In this document: positions 1-12,660 of the stretch, piece after piece
Layout of the letters: every line of letters starts with the position of its first letter
Numbering within the stretch: position 1 is the first letter of the stretch
Origin: Dromiciops gliroides
Taxonomy: Eukaryota > Chordata > Mammalia > Microbiotheria > Microbiotheriidae
Assembly (NCBI RefSeq): GCF_019393635.1
Contig: NC_057862.1
Location: forward strand, 245,309,441 to 245,373,440
DNA: 64,000 bases
Reading direction: 5' to 3'
The notes under the pieces: model-generated
Databases searched by the model: none
What the model was told of the DNA's origin: nothing
What the model saw: the letters and a program-made list of their open reading frames with translations, nothing else
Position numbers and translations under genes: made by a program

Positions 1-346
1 ATTAACAAGGGGGAGTTTTACAACCTCCTCCCATTTCCCATGTCATCAGACTAGACAAATTGACAAGTCAGGAGCAGGGAAAGACAGGAAAGACACCAAG
101 TAAAGATGGTTTTAGGAGTCTACAAGGGTACAGATTATCAGAGCTCAGCAGGAAATGGACCCCAAGGGGAACTTTTTTGAGGACTCACAAAAGGAGGGAA
201 TTTGCCACTTATGCTTTCTGAGTTTGAGCCTCTGTGTAGGAAAGTGGGGAATATGTTCTCAGTTTGGGTGGGGGTGAAGGAAGAGAAGATTATTATAGCA
301 CATTAATAAATACCCTTTATAAAAACTAATTAAGTTAGGTTGACTG

Positions 347-507
347 TTTATTTTTTTGTTGGTCTGGGGAGGGGGGGGAGGTTGTGGGGCAATGAGGGTT
401 AAGTGACTTGCCAGAGTCAACACAGTAGTAAATATCAAGGTGTCTAAGGACTCAGGTCCTCCTGAATCCAGGGCTGGTGCTTTATCCACTGTGCCACCTA
501 GCTGCCC
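347..507 (-). mobile_element. Young marsupial tRNA-headed SINE (WSINE1-like)
   Basis: The reverse complement reads poly-A tail, core (GTGAC-like CORE segment) and tRNA-like head GGGCAGCTAGGTGGCACAGTGG. It is flanked by a 10-bp duplication AGGTTGACTG at 337-346 and 508-517. Confidence 0.9.
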
Positions 508-899
508 AGGTTGACTGATTATTAATGGGGAACACATTGGATGGGGACTCATTAACAGTACTAGAATCAGCTCCTCAAGATTGCCTCTAGAATTTTAAGG
601 GAAAAGCAGTCCTGTTGTCTCTAGGGTCCTGGATACCAATATGAGTTAGAGCTAGGGAATTAAACCACCGAAAGGGTGCATGAGTGTGTATACACATGTG
701 TATACATATACATACATGCATATACACATGTATGATGCATATAAATATACATCAAAATATGTGACACATATGTTGTTTTTCCCAGCAGAATGTAAGTTTT
801 AAAACAAGACTTCCCATTATATCTTTTTATCCCAACATATAACATAGTATTTGTCATGCTTTAGATGCTTAGCAAATTATTGCTGAGTTGATAGAAGAA

Positions 900-2890
900 A
901 GCATTGTTGTGAGGAAGGTATAAGGTATAAATATTTTTTCCTTTTTATTATGATGAATTTAACAAACATCCAAAAATATTTCCCCATGGGTTGCAAAAAA
1001 GGAAAAAGGCTTCTTTTAGATAATGATATATCATAATATATAGCTTAATTTAAACTTTTTTCAAACTTAATATTTTACTTGGAATATTGTGCTGCTGGTA
1101 TGTGTCCCTTCTACTCTCTTCTGTTATTTAAAACAATAAATGATGTTCTTTTCTCTTTTTTATATATTTTTAGTATCACTCAATGTAATGCTTCTACATT
1201 CCCCTGTAAGTTTCACCCCTAGCCATAAAAAAGCCCTTCCATTTTAACATATAATAAGTACTGTCAAACAAAACAAATCAACACATTGACACTTCTGAGA
1301 ATACACACGCACATACATATTACATATATTATTTATATATAATATATATAATGGGGGTATGTGTATATATAAAATGTGTATGTGTGTATGTATATGTATG
1401 TGTGTGTGTGTATATATATGAAGAGAGACACATACATACATTTTTTACCTCTAGTCCATTACTTCTGTCAGGAAGTGGGAAGTATGCTTAGAAATCAGTC
1501 TTCTGAAACCATATTGGTTAGTACATTGATCAGAATTCTTGTCTTTCTTAATTATTTTAAATTGTAATTCTATAGTCATGTTTTCCTGATTCTGCTCACT
1601 TTGCTCTGCATCGTTCATAGTTCTCCCAAGCTTCTCTGAATCTCGTTTTTCATTACTTTTAATGGCACAATAATATAGAATACATTCATATTCAATAATT
1701 TGTTCAGCATCCTCCAGTTGAAAGGTACTCACTTTGATTACAGGTATTCCCCTGTTTAAAAAAGCTACTGCAATTATTTGTATATATAGGTACTTTTCTT
1801 CTTCTATTCTCCCTTCCATATCTCCCTTAGGTCCATATTAGGTGTGTACCTAGTTTGGATATTGCTAAGTCAAAGGGTTACATGACTTACAATTCCAAAT
1901 TATATAATTTGGTTAGAAAAATGTAATAGCTGCACCAACAGTGCTTTAGAGTGCCTGTACTCTGACAACCCCTCTGACAATTGTCATGTATGTTTGTTTG
2001 TCATCTTGACAGTGGGACCTCAGAACTGTTTTAGTTTGCATTTCTTTTGTTATAGTTGGCATGAAGCATTTTTCTATCTGGTTGTTTGTAACTTTCATTT
2101 ATTCTGAGAATTCCTTGTTCATATTCTTTGATCACTTATTTATTGGGGAATGGCTATTATTCTTTTATATTTGTAACAATTCCCTGTATAGCATGGATAG
2201 CAGTCTTTCACCAAAGAAATTTGCTACAATGGTGTTATTTTCTAGTTAGCTGTTTCCATTCTGATTCTAATGTCACTGATTTTGTGCAAAAACTTTTCAT
2301 TTTATATCATTAAAATTAAGCATTTTATCTCCTGTGATCATCTCTATCCATTATTTGATTAAGAACTCTTAAGTTATCCATAGTTATGAAAAGTATTTCC
2401 TTCCTTGTGATATAATGTTTTGTATCTAAATCTTGTAACTCTTTAAGGTTTCTTGTGGTATATGCTATAAGATGTTGGTCCAAGTCAAATTTCTGTCATA
2501 TTGCTTACCAGTTTTCCTAACCAGGTTTTGTCAAATGGTGGATTAATACCAGAAGTTGGAGGGTGCTAGGTTTATCACACACTGTGCTATGATGTTAAAT
2601 TGCTTCTGGGTCCTGTGTGCCTAATCTATTCCATTGATTAACTTTTCCATTTTAAAACTACCTACCAAGTAGCTTTAGTGATGAGGACTTGTTGATACAA
2701 TTTGATATCTGTTACTGATAGTACCCTTGCCACCTTTAAAAAAAATTTCCTTTGAGATTCTTGACCTTTTTTTGCTCTAGATTAATTTTGCTATTATCTG
2801 GTCTAGTTATATAAAATAAGCCTTTAGCCCTTTTCTTGGTATGACATTGATTCTATAAATTACCTGGGGCAATATCTCCTTTTTTATCCC
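900..2890 (-). mobile_element. Decayed L1, ORF2 3' part and 3'-UTR
   Basis: The minus strand carries degraded copies of the L1 ORF2 C-terminal region. It is recognisable by its close parallel to 7.5-8.7 kb (for example the 'gattctgctcac' and 'aaagggttacatgac' type segments), but frames are broken throughout. The left part (900-1440) is probably the 3'-UTR with TA/TG-rich tracts. Confidence 0.65.
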
Positions 2891-3470
2891 ATAGGTACAA
2901 TCCAACAATAAACAGTTAATAGTTCTCCAATTATTTAAATGTGTCTTTATTTATTTAAAAGGCCAGAGGAGTGTATGGATCTACTTTCCTTTGACTGTCT
3001 CCTGTTACATGGCTCTTACATGCTTAAGGTTTAAACTGCACCCACTTCTAGATAGAACTAGCTACTGAAGTCATCAAAGCTATCTGTTATAAGCCAAAAA
3101 AAGCCTTTTAAAGATCAATAAATGGAACAGATTAGACAAGGGAAAATCAGAAACAATGGAACTCAATAACCCAGTATTTGATAAAGTAGGAAACATAAAT
3201 TTTCCAGGAAAAAAACCCACACCTTATTTAATTTTTAAAATAAAAGACTACTGGGAAAACAACTAGAAAACAGTCTGGTGGAAATTAATCTTAGACCAAA
3301 ACTTTACACTATATTATGCAATACATTCTAAATGGATTGCAAACGTAATATTAAAAAGATCACTTACTATAAAAAATTAAAAGAAAAACAGATATTACAC
3401 CGCTCACAGCTATGGGTAGACATATTCTTAACTACTCAAGAAACAGAGGAAATTGTGAAAGATCAAAAGC

Positions 3471-3885
3471 CAGCTGGGTTGCCCAGTGGATAGAGTGCCA
3501 GGCCTGGAGTCAGGAAGGCCTAAATTCAAATCTAGCTTTAGAGATTTATTAACTGTGTGACCCTGGGCAAGTCACTTGACCCTGTTTGCTTCAGTTTCCT
3601 CATCTGTTTTTTTGTTTGTTTTGTTTTGTTTTTTTTAGTAAGGCAATTGGGGTTAAGCGACTTGCCCAGGGTCACACAGCTAGTAAGTCTTAAGTGTCTG
3701 AGGCCGGATTTGAACCCAAGTACTCCTGACTCCAGGGCCGGTGCTCTATCCACTGCACCACCTAGCTGCCCGTTTCCTCATCTGTTAAATGAGCTGGAGA
3801 AGGAAAGAGCAAACCACTCCAGTATCTTTGCCAAGAAAATCCAAAGTGGGGTCATAAAAAGTTGGACACAATTGAATAAACTAAA
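3471..3885 (+). mobile_element. Older SINE with BovB/RTE-like 3' tail, interrupted
   Basis: The head reads CAGCTGGGTTGCCCAGTGGATAG. After the interruption the tail reads GGAGAAGGAAAGAGCAAACC... and ...AAAGTTGGACACAATTGAA. This tail resembles the 3' end of BovB/RTE LINEs, implying mobilisation by RTE rather than L1. The middle is occupied by a younger minus-strand SINE. Confidence 0.8.
3609..3771 (-). mobile_element. Young SINE inserted in the older SINE
   Basis: A minus-strand WSINE1-like copy with poly-T at its left end, flanked by a perfect 15-bp duplication GTTTCCTCATCTGTT at 3594-3608 and 3772-3786. The duplicated bases belong to the older SINE, which fixes the order of insertion. Confidence 0.95.
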
Positions 3886-4031
3886 TATATACAAAAGAAA
3901 ATAGATAACTTTGATTATGTGAAAACTAAAAACCTCTGCACAAGCAAAATTAATGCACTTAGGATAAAAAGGGAAGTGGCTGAATGAAAAAATATTTTGT
4001 ATCAAATTTCTTTGATGAGTTTGGTATCCAA

Positions 4032-4071
<40 letters not shown>

Positions 4072-4864
4072 GTATATACACACATTATACACACATATTC
4101 ATTGTATTCCCCAATAGATTAGTGATCAAAGGTATGAACAAATAGTTTTCAAAAGCATTGCAAAGTATTCGCAATGACATGAAAGAATGCTCCAAATCAC
4201 TAATGAGAAGTGCAAATCAAACAATCCTAAGGTTTTCACTTCACTCCCTGAAAATTGGTAAAAATGAAAAAATGGCAATAGTCTATGATGAAGGGGGTTG
4301 TGGATAATGGACACTCAAATAATTATAGATGAAGGGGCTGAAATGGCATAACCATAATTAGAAAAGCAATTTGGAATTATTCAAATAAAGTGACTTAACC
4401 ATTCATACTTTTTGAACCAGAGACTCCATCAGTGAACTTATACCCCAAGGAAGCAATTGATAAGAAGAAAAATCCCATATATTACCCAAATATTTATTGC
4501 AGCACTTTTTGTAATAGTAAAGAATTGGAAACAAAAGTAGATGTCATTGATGAGGGAATGTCTAAGCAAATTGTGATCATGAATGCAAGGATATTAAGTG
4601 TACTATAATAAAATATGGGGAGTGATAAGTACAGAGCAGCATGGATAGGTCTACATGAATGATTGTTACAGTGAAGTAGCAGAGTCACACAGAAAATCAA
4701 AAATTACTGCAGCAAATGTACAAAGAAGTGAGCATGACTCAAATGAAGAGATATGAGAGGACACCCCAACCCACTCCTTAATAAAGGTGAGAGATCTACA
4801 GTTATTGCATGTTGCAAGTGTTTTGAAGCTTTTTCATTGCATTGATTGGTCCTACTGACTTTTT

Positions 4865-4979
4865 CCTTTCCTTTTTCTTTTTTTTTCTTTTTTTCTTTTA
4901 TTTATTTATTGTTTAAGTGAGGCATTTGGGGTTAAGTGACTTGCCCAGGGTTACACAGCTGGTAAGTGTTAAGTGTCTG
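4865..4979 (-). mobile_element. Truncated young SINE, antisense
   Basis: A poly-T tract followed by the antisense core of the young SINE. It stops without the tRNA head, directly against the next SINE. Confidence 0.8.
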
Positions 4980-4986
4980 CCCTGCT

Positions 4987-5134
4987 GGGGCAGCTAGATG
5001 GCACAGTGGTTAAAGCACCGGCCCTGGATTCAGGAGTACCTGAGTTCAAATCCGGCCTCAGATACTTAACACTTACTAGCTGTGTGACCCTGGACAAGTC
5101 ACTTAACCCCCATTGCCCCGCAAAAAAAAAAAAA
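4987..5134 (+). mobile_element. Young SINE, head abutting the antisense copy
   Basis: A full-length WSINE1-like unit, from GGGGCAGCTAGATGGCACAG to an A-run at 5122-5134. Together with the antisense copy it forms an inverted pair with almost no spacer. Confidence 0.9.
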
Positions 5135-5259
5135 TACGATTTGCTATATGGGTCAGCTCTTGGGGAGGTGGAGGAATAACTATGATGATATAAATAATAG
5201 ACTATATCTATAAGAACCTATTTAAACAAGCAAACAAAAAGAGCTTGCTGCTGAAACTC

Positions 5260-5640
5260 TCCAGGAAATCTAGCTGAGGCAGCACAGTTCTAATTACATC
5301 TTTCTCATCCTGAGTAGTCTTTCTTAGTTAATTTTTAGGACCTCCTTCACTTTTGCTACTGATCTATGTTCCCAGACCTTATCACCCCACAGTTCATGTG
5401 ACAGCTGGCCATGGCATGCTGTTGTCTGAAAATCCTATGTAAACCTGATCCCTCAGAAACTCTGAGAGTTTGATCAGAGGTCATCTAACATTGGTCAGGC
5501 CACCAGTTAGCATGCTCTCCCTGACTGAATTGATGTTCAACTGTCCATACCCTTCTAAGCAGTACTTGGTGCTGAATATCAATAAATTAGTCTGACCATC
5601 TAGTATTGCTGTATGCCTCTTTACTGAACTCTGCCCTAAA
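5260..5640 (+). mobile_element. Possible solo LTR of an endogenous retrovirus
   Basis: Non-LINE sequence with an AATAAA at about 5579-5584, a following GT-rich section, and a palindromic CAGAAACTCTGAGAG stretch, which is LTR-like. I see no gag, pol or env remnant. Boundaries and family are unclear, and it could be another repeat class. Confidence 0.3.
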
Positions 5641-6457
5641 TTTGCACATATTCTATTAAAAAGGTATTTGTAATTGATTAATATAATTAATATAATTCTT
5701 GTATGTTTCTTGGTAGCTAAATTCCCAGATATTGTATATGTTATATAGTTATTTTGAAAGAAATTGCTTTGAGTCTTCTTCCTTGGTTTTGCTGGTATTA
5801 TAGAGAAAGGTCAATGATTCTCATGGGTTCATTTTACATCCTGTTACTTTACTGAAGTTATTCATTATTTCCATTAACTTTTAGTTCACCCTTCCAGGGT
5901 TCTTTGAATAAACCATCACATCATTTACAATGTATCCTCTGGTTACCACAGTTCTGAGACTTGGATAAGTATTCTTTTGTGATTTCTTGAACTATTATTG
6001 TTCTGTTTAGTCATGGTTTTCAGAGAGTCCAGTAATTCTTAAATCATTTGTACTTATTTTTCAGGCTGTTGTTTTGATAGTAGATAATTTACATTTTCTT
6101 TTTTTTTCAATTTTTCAATTTTGTTCTAATATTTGTTATCTCATATTTGCTCCAGTTTGTTTTTCAGAGAGACTGCAACTAGGGTTATATTTTCCACCTT
6201 CTATTCTAATTAAACCATTCTGCTTCTAATATTTGGCCTCAAGGGGTATGATTTTAGTTTTTATCTTATTTCATTTCTTTCAGTCATTTGTGTAGTCTCT
6301 GTGGCCAGGCTGATTCACCTCAATTTCTGCCCCAGAATCCAATTGTAATTGTTTTCTAATTAATCTATTCTTCTGGATTTACTTCTTGGAATTCTTAGAG
6401 AAATTCATAGTATCTCTTCATTGTGTTGGGTATTTTATTCTGTTTACTTATATTTCC
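5641..6457 (-). mobile_element. Old L1, left part (reverse transcriptase and ORF1 remnants)
   Basis: The minus strand at 5690-5940 parallels the reverse-transcriptase section seen at 9080-9310. 5970-6440 parallels the ORF1 coiled-coil section seen at 35.8-36.0 kb. The 5' part of the same copy probably resumes at 11832 after two later insertions. ORF2 seems internally deleted. Confidence 0.6.
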
Positions 6458-6467
6458 AGCCTCCATT

Positions 6468-7118
6468 ATTTTTTATTAAAGTATTTTATTATTTTCCAGT
6501 TACATGTTGAGATAGTTTTCAACATTTGTTTGAACATATGATTTCTAGTTTCAAATTTTTCTCCCTTATCCCCCTCCCTCGCCCCTCCCCAAGACAGCAA
6601 GCAATCTGATATAGGTTATATATGTACAATCACATTAAACATATTTCTGCATTAGTCATGCTATGAAAGAAGAATCAGAGCAAAAAGGAAAAACCAAAAA
6701 AATTTTTAAAAATAGAACTAGTATGGTTCAATTTGCATCTAGATTCCATAGTTCTTTTTTTCCTGGATTTGGAGAACATTTTCCATCATGACTCCTTTGG
6801 AGTACTTGGACCATTGTACTACTGAGAAGAGTCAAGTCTATCACGTTGATCAACAACACATGTTGTTGATATTGTATAAAAATGTTCTCCTGGTTCTGCT
6901 CATCTCACTCGATATCAGGTTTCTCTGAAAATCTGCCTGCTCATTGTTTCTTACAGCACAATAGTATTCCATTACATTCATATGCTAAAACTTGTTCAGC
7001 CATTCCCCTCAGTTTCCAATTCCTTGTCACCACAAAAAAGAGCAGCTATAAATATTTTTGTACATGTGTGGGTCCTTTTCCCTTTTTTATGATTTCTTTG
7101 GGGAAAAGACCTAATTCT
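6468..7118 (-). mobile_element. 5'-truncated L1 insertion
   Basis: An antisense L1 3' end: 3'-UTR with 'atctgatataggttatatatg' followed by the ORF2 C terminus. It is bounded by a 10-bp duplication AGCCTCCATT at 6458-6467 and 7119-7128. Confidence 0.8.
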
Positions 7119-7130
7119 AGCCTCCATTCT

Positions 7131-10100
7131 TTTTTTTTAATGTATGAGGTATTTTTATTTTTTCCATTACATGTAAAGATAGTTCTCAACTTTTGTTTAT
7201 ACATGCTTTACAATTTCAGATTTTTCTCCCTCCACCCCTCCCTCCCCCCCCCTCCCTGACAGCAGGTAATCTGATATAGGTTATATCTATATATCTCTAT
7301 ACATATACATATAGATATATATATATATACACACACACATATATATACACATAATACCATTAATCCTATTCTGCATTAACCTGTACAAGAGAAAGAATCA
7401 GAGCAGTGATGCAAACCTCAAAATAGAAAGAAAAAAAAAACCAACAGCATCGAAACAAAAGAAATAATATGGTTCAATCAGCATCATATACTCCACAGTT
7501 CTTTCTTTCTTGTTTTTTTCTTGGATTTGGAGATCCTCTTCTATCATGAGTTCCTGGAACTCTTCTGTACCATTGCATTGGTGAGAAGAATATAGTCCAT
7601 CACAGTAGGTCAGCACTCAATGTTGATGAATACTGTGTACAATGTTCTTCTGGTTCTGCTCATCGCACTCATCATCAGCTCACGTAAGAACCTCCAGGTT
7701 TCTCTGAACTCTTCCTGCTCATCATTTCTTACAGCACAATAGTATTCCATTGTATTCATATACCACAACTTGTCCAGCCATTCCCCAATTGATGGGCACC
7801 CCTCAACTTCCAATTCCTTGCTACCACATAAAGAGCAGCTATAAATATTTTTGTACATGTGGGTCCCTTTCCCCCTTCCATGATTTCTTTGGGCAAAAGA
7901 CCTAAAGTGGGATTGCTGGGTCAAAGGGTATGCACAGCTTTATCGCCCTTTGGGCATAATTCCAAATTGCTCTCCAGAATGGTTAGATCAGCTCAACAGC
8001 TCCCACACAATGCATTAGTGTTCCAATTTTCCCACAGCCTCTCCAACATTTATTATCTTCCTTTTTTGTCATTTTAGCCAATCTGATAGGTGTCAGGTGG
8101 TACTCAGAGTTGTTTTAACTTGCATCTCTCTAATCATTAGAGATTTAGAGCATTTTTTCATATGGGAATAGATAGCTTTGTTTTCTTCATCAGAAACTGC
8201 CTGTTCATATCCTTTGACCATTTCTCAATTGGGGAATGACTTGGATTCTTATAAATTTGATTTAATTCCCTATATATTTTAGAGATGAGGCCTTTATCAG
8301 AAGCACTGGCCTCAAAAATTGTTTCCAGCTTTCTGCCTCCTTCCAATTTTGGATGCATTGCTTCTGTTTGTACAAAAATTTTTTAATTTAATATAATCAA
8401 AATCATCCATTTTGCATTTATAAATATACTCTATCTCTTGTTAGGTCAAAAACTGTTTTCCTTTCCAAAGATCTGATAGGTACACTATTCCTTTCTCTCC
8501 TAAATTTACCTATGGTATCACCTCTTATGTCTAAATCATGTATCCATTTTGACCTTATTTTAGTATAAGGTGTAAGATGTTTGGTCTATGCCTAATTTCA
8601 TGCCATACTATCTTCCAGTTTTCCAGCAGTTTTGTCAAATACTGAGTTCCTATTCCAGAAGCTGGAGTCTTTGGGTTTATCAAAACACTACATTACTAGT
8701 GTCATTTACTACTGTATTTCCTGAGCCTAGCCTATTCCATTGATCTACCACTCTATTTTTAGCCAGTACCAGATAGTTTTGATGACTGCCGCTTTATAGT
8801 AAAGCTCCAGGTTTGGTACCGCTAACCCACCTTCCTGTGAATTTTTTTTCATTATTTCCCTGGATATTCTTGATTTTTTGTTTTTCCAGATGAATTTTGT
8901 TATTATTTTTTCTAGCTGTATAAAATAATTTTTAGGTAGTCTGATTGGTATGGCACTGAATAAGTAAATTAATTTAGGCAGTATTGTCATTTTTACTATA
9001 TTAGCTCTGCCTATCCATGAGCAATTGATATCTTTCCAATTATTTAGATCTGATTTGATTTGTGTGAAGAGTGTTTGGTAGTTGTGTTCATAGAGTTCCT
9101 GGGTTTGTCTTGGCAAGTAGACTCCAAGTATTTTATATTATCTACCGTTACTTTAAATGTAATTTCTCTTTCTATCTCTTGCTGTGGACTTGTTGGTCAC
9201 TGTATAGAAATGCTGATGATTTATGTGGATTTATTTTATATCCTGCTACTTTGCTAAAGTTGTTAATTGTTTCCAGTAATTTTTGACTTGATTCTCAAGG
9301 ATTCCTTAAGTATACCATCATATCATCTGCAAAGAGTGATAGTTTTGTTTCCTCCTTGCCTATTCTAATTCCTTTAATTCCCTTCTCTTCTCTGATTGCT
9401 AAAGCTAACATTTCTAGAACAATATTAAATAATAGGGGTGATAATGGACATCCCTGTTTCACCCCTGATCTTATTGGGAAGGCCTTTAATTTATCTCCAT
9501 TGCATATAATACTTGCTGATGGCTTTAGGTAGATACTGTTTATTATTCTAAGGAAAGCTGCCCCTATTCCTAAACTCTCTAGTGTTTTTATTAGGAATGG
9601 GTGCTGTACTTTGTCAAAAGCTTTCTCTGCATCTATTGAGATAATCATATGATTTTGGTTGGTTTTCTTATTGATGTGGTTGATTATGTTAATAGTTTTC
9701 CTAATGTTGAACCAGCCCTGCATTCCTGGATAAATCCCACTGGTCATAGTGTATTATCTGGTGATCACTTGCTGTAATCTCCTGCTAATATCTTATTTAA
9801 GATTTAGCATCAATATTCATTAGGGAGATTGGTCTATAATTTTTCTTTCTCTGTTTTTGCTTTGCCTGGTTTTGGTATACCACCATATTTGTGTCATAAA
9901 ACGAATTTGGTAGAACTCCTTCTTCACCTATTTTTCCAAATATTTGTATAATATTGGAATTAATTGTTCTTTAAATGTTGGTAAAAATCTCACCATAAAA
10001 CCCATCTGGCCCTGGGGATTTTTTTTAGGGAGTTCATTAATAGCTTGTTCAATTTCTTTTTCTAATATGGGTTTATTTAAGGATTTTATTTCCTCTTCAG

Positions 10101-11818
10101 TTACCCTGGGCAGTTTGTTGTCTTTAGTAAATATTCATCCATTTCATTTAGGATTGTCAATTTATTGGCATACAGTTGGGCAAAATATTTCCTAATTATT
10201 GCTTTAATTTCCACTTCATTGGTGGTAACATCACCCTTTTTCATTTTTGATACTGGTAATTTGGTTTTCTTCTTTCTTTTTTTTTAATCAAATTAACCAA
10301 TATTTTATCTATTTTATTGGTTTTTTTCATAAACACAGCTCTTAGTTTTATTGATTAATTCTATAGTTTTTTTGCTTTCATCTTATTAATTTCTCCTTTA
10401 ATTTTTCAGGATCTCTAATTTAGTGTTTAATTGGGATTTCTAATTTGTTCTTTTTCTACCTTTTAAGTTGCATGCCCAATCATTAATCTCCTCTTTCTCT
10501 TTTTTATTTCATGTAAGCATTTAGAGCTATAATTTTCCCCTAAGCACTGCTTTGGCTGCATCCATAGATTTTGGTATGTTGTCTCATTATTGTCATTCTC
10601 TTGGATAAAGTTATTGATTGTTTTCTATGATTTCTTGTTTGGGCCCATTCATTCTTAGAATGAAAATTATTTAGTTTCCATTGATTTTCATTCTACTTTT
10701 CCCTGGCTCTTTCTTACATGTAATTTTATTGCATCATGATCTGAGAAGGATGCATTACTATTTCTGCCTTTCTACATTTGACTACTGATGTTTTTGTGCC
10801 CTAATACATGGTCAATTTTTGAAAATGTGCCATGTACTGCTGAGAAAAAGGTATATTCCTTTCTATCCCCATTCATTTTCTCCAGACATCTATCATGTCT
10901 ACTTTTCTAGTAATCTATTCACCTCTTTCACTTCCCTTCTTATATATTTTTTGGCTAGATTTAATCTAATTCTGAGAGGGGGAGATTCAGATCCCCACTA
11001 GTATAGTATTACTATCTAATTCCTCTTGTAACTCATTTAACTTTCCTCTACGACTTGGATGCTATACCACTTGGCGCATACTATTTAATATTGAGATTAC
11101 TTCATTATCTATAGTACCTTTAAGTAAGATGTAATTTCCTTCTTATTCTTTTAATGAGATCTATTTTAGCCTGCACTTTGTCTGAGATAAGGATTGCTAC
11201 CCCTGCCTTTTTTACTTTAGCTGAGGCATAATATATTCTGCTCAGCCTTTTACCTTACTCTGTGTGAATCTCTCTGCTTCAAATGTGTTTCTTGTAAACA
11301 GCATATTGTAGGGTTTGGTTTTTAATCCACTCTGCAATTTCGCTTCCGTTTTATAGCAGAGTTCATCCATTCACATTCACAGTTATTATTACTGACTGTC
11401 TATTCCCCTCCATTCTATTTACCCCCTTTGTACTTTCCCCCCCTTCTTTCACCCTATTCCTCCTCACCAATGTTTTACTTCTTACCCTGCCTCCCCGATC
11501 TGCCCTCCCTTTTTATCACCCCCTCTCTTTTCTTTACCCTTTTCTCCCTTCTATCAGTCCCCCCCTTTCCCTTCCCCTTTTGTTTCCCTAAAGAATGAGT
11601 TAAGTTTCTTTATCCCAATGAACGTATATGTTATTCCCTCTTTGAGTCAAATCTAATGAGAATAGGGTTGAAACCATGTTCCCCCCTCCTTTCTTTCCCT
11701 CTATTGTAATAGGTTTTTTTCCACCTCTTCATATGATATAATTCATCCCATTCCACCTCCCCTTTCCTCACCTCCCCATAGACTCGCTTTTTATCCCCTT
11801 AATTCTTTTGTATCATCA
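7131..11818 (-). mobile_element. Large L1 insertion with degraded ORF2
   Basis: A minus-strand L1 of about 4.7 kb, from a poly-A (poly-T here at 7131-7139) through the 3'-UTR, ORF2 and the pyrimidine-rich inter-ORF region, truncated before ORF1. ORF2 fragments are clear: the 9747-9295 frame contains [20 protein letters not shown] and the catalytic FADDM motif of reverse transcriptase, and 7924-7610 holds the C-terminal WYMNTMEYY-like box. Frames are broken, so it is inactive. It is flanked by a 13-bp duplication TAGCCTCCATTCT at 7118-7130 and 11819-11831. Confidence 0.88.
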
Positions 11819-11831
11819 TAGCCTCCATTCT

Positions 11832-12474
11832 TGATGGGAACTTTGTGATTTAGCCTCTTCTTTCCAGCTTGGGTATCCTTTTTGGATAAGTTGGGTGGTC
11901 TCTATTTGGTCCTATTCTCTTCCATAGTCTACATGCTACTGCTCTTCTGGATGAGATGACTTACGGTACTAAGCCCTGCCTTCTGCTCCAGTCTCTGGCT
12001 TCTTTCTTTGTCTCCTTGTTATCCACTGCTGGTCCTAGCTTCAACCTATCTTTGTCTCCTATTTGCACAATCCTCAGTGAAGAGTTGGTGTTAATCCTTG
12101 CTCTAGACCCAAGTCAAATGTTAGAGAGCAGGTTAGTATCAAGTCTTTTAGATCCTCTGGCACTGGCTCCCTCCCATTGAGTTGAACTTGCCTCCTGCTG
12201 ATCTTAGAAGTGCACAACCAGAGCCTGTCTTCCTTCCTACACTAGAACCCACAGGAACTGGCTCTGTCCCCTGTTTTGATTCTTACACGGCCTGGACCAG
12301 AAATCTGGTTTTGGGGCCCTGATCACTGCAGCTAGTACTGACTTGTGAACTCCTTGTTTATAGAACTGGCTATGTCAGGATCAATTGTAGGAGCTTGTGC
12401 TGATTTTCTTGGTTCTATTCTTCACCAGCCTCCACCTGCCTTCTGGTCATTTTTTTTTTGCGTGTGTGTGTGTG

Positions 12475-12509
<35 letters not shown>

Positions 12510-12660
12510 TATGCAATTATGGGACTGAATAGAGGAGCTTACTTCTGTTTCTCTTTGGTGTTTTATCTTTATTAAAACTCTCTCTGGGATCCTTTTTTTT
12601 ATATTTGCTAGCATGTGTATAAGAGAACTGGGTTCCCTATGATCTTTCAAGTTTCATCTT
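11832..12660 (-). mobile_element. Old L1, 5' part
   Basis: Antisense 5' region of the L1 whose other part lies at 5641-6457. It contains a (GT)n tract at 12462-12512 and ends near 12650 at a 'tttcatcttagcc' type motif like the L1 5' terminus. Assignment to the same copy is inferred from order and orientation. Confidence 0.5.

Larger units (their letters stand above)
2930..4850 (+). mobile_element. Decayed L1 3' end, split by SINEs
   Basis: Plus-strand translation in broken frames gives L1 ORF2 C-terminal traces, for example FIAALF followed by NWKQK near 4500. It is interrupted by the nested SINEs at 3471-3885 and by an (AT)n tract at 4030-4080. Confidence 0.55.

Noticed and set aside
5260..5640. 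Considered a full endogenous retrovirus
   Set aside because: Only an LTR-like stretch is visible. There is no second LTR and no internal gene remnant, so it is listed at low confidence as a possible solo LTR.
9295..9747. 150-codon reverse-transcriptase frame as a possible active gene
   Set aside because: It is a fragment of an L1 ORF2 with broken frames on both sides, so a dead copy.
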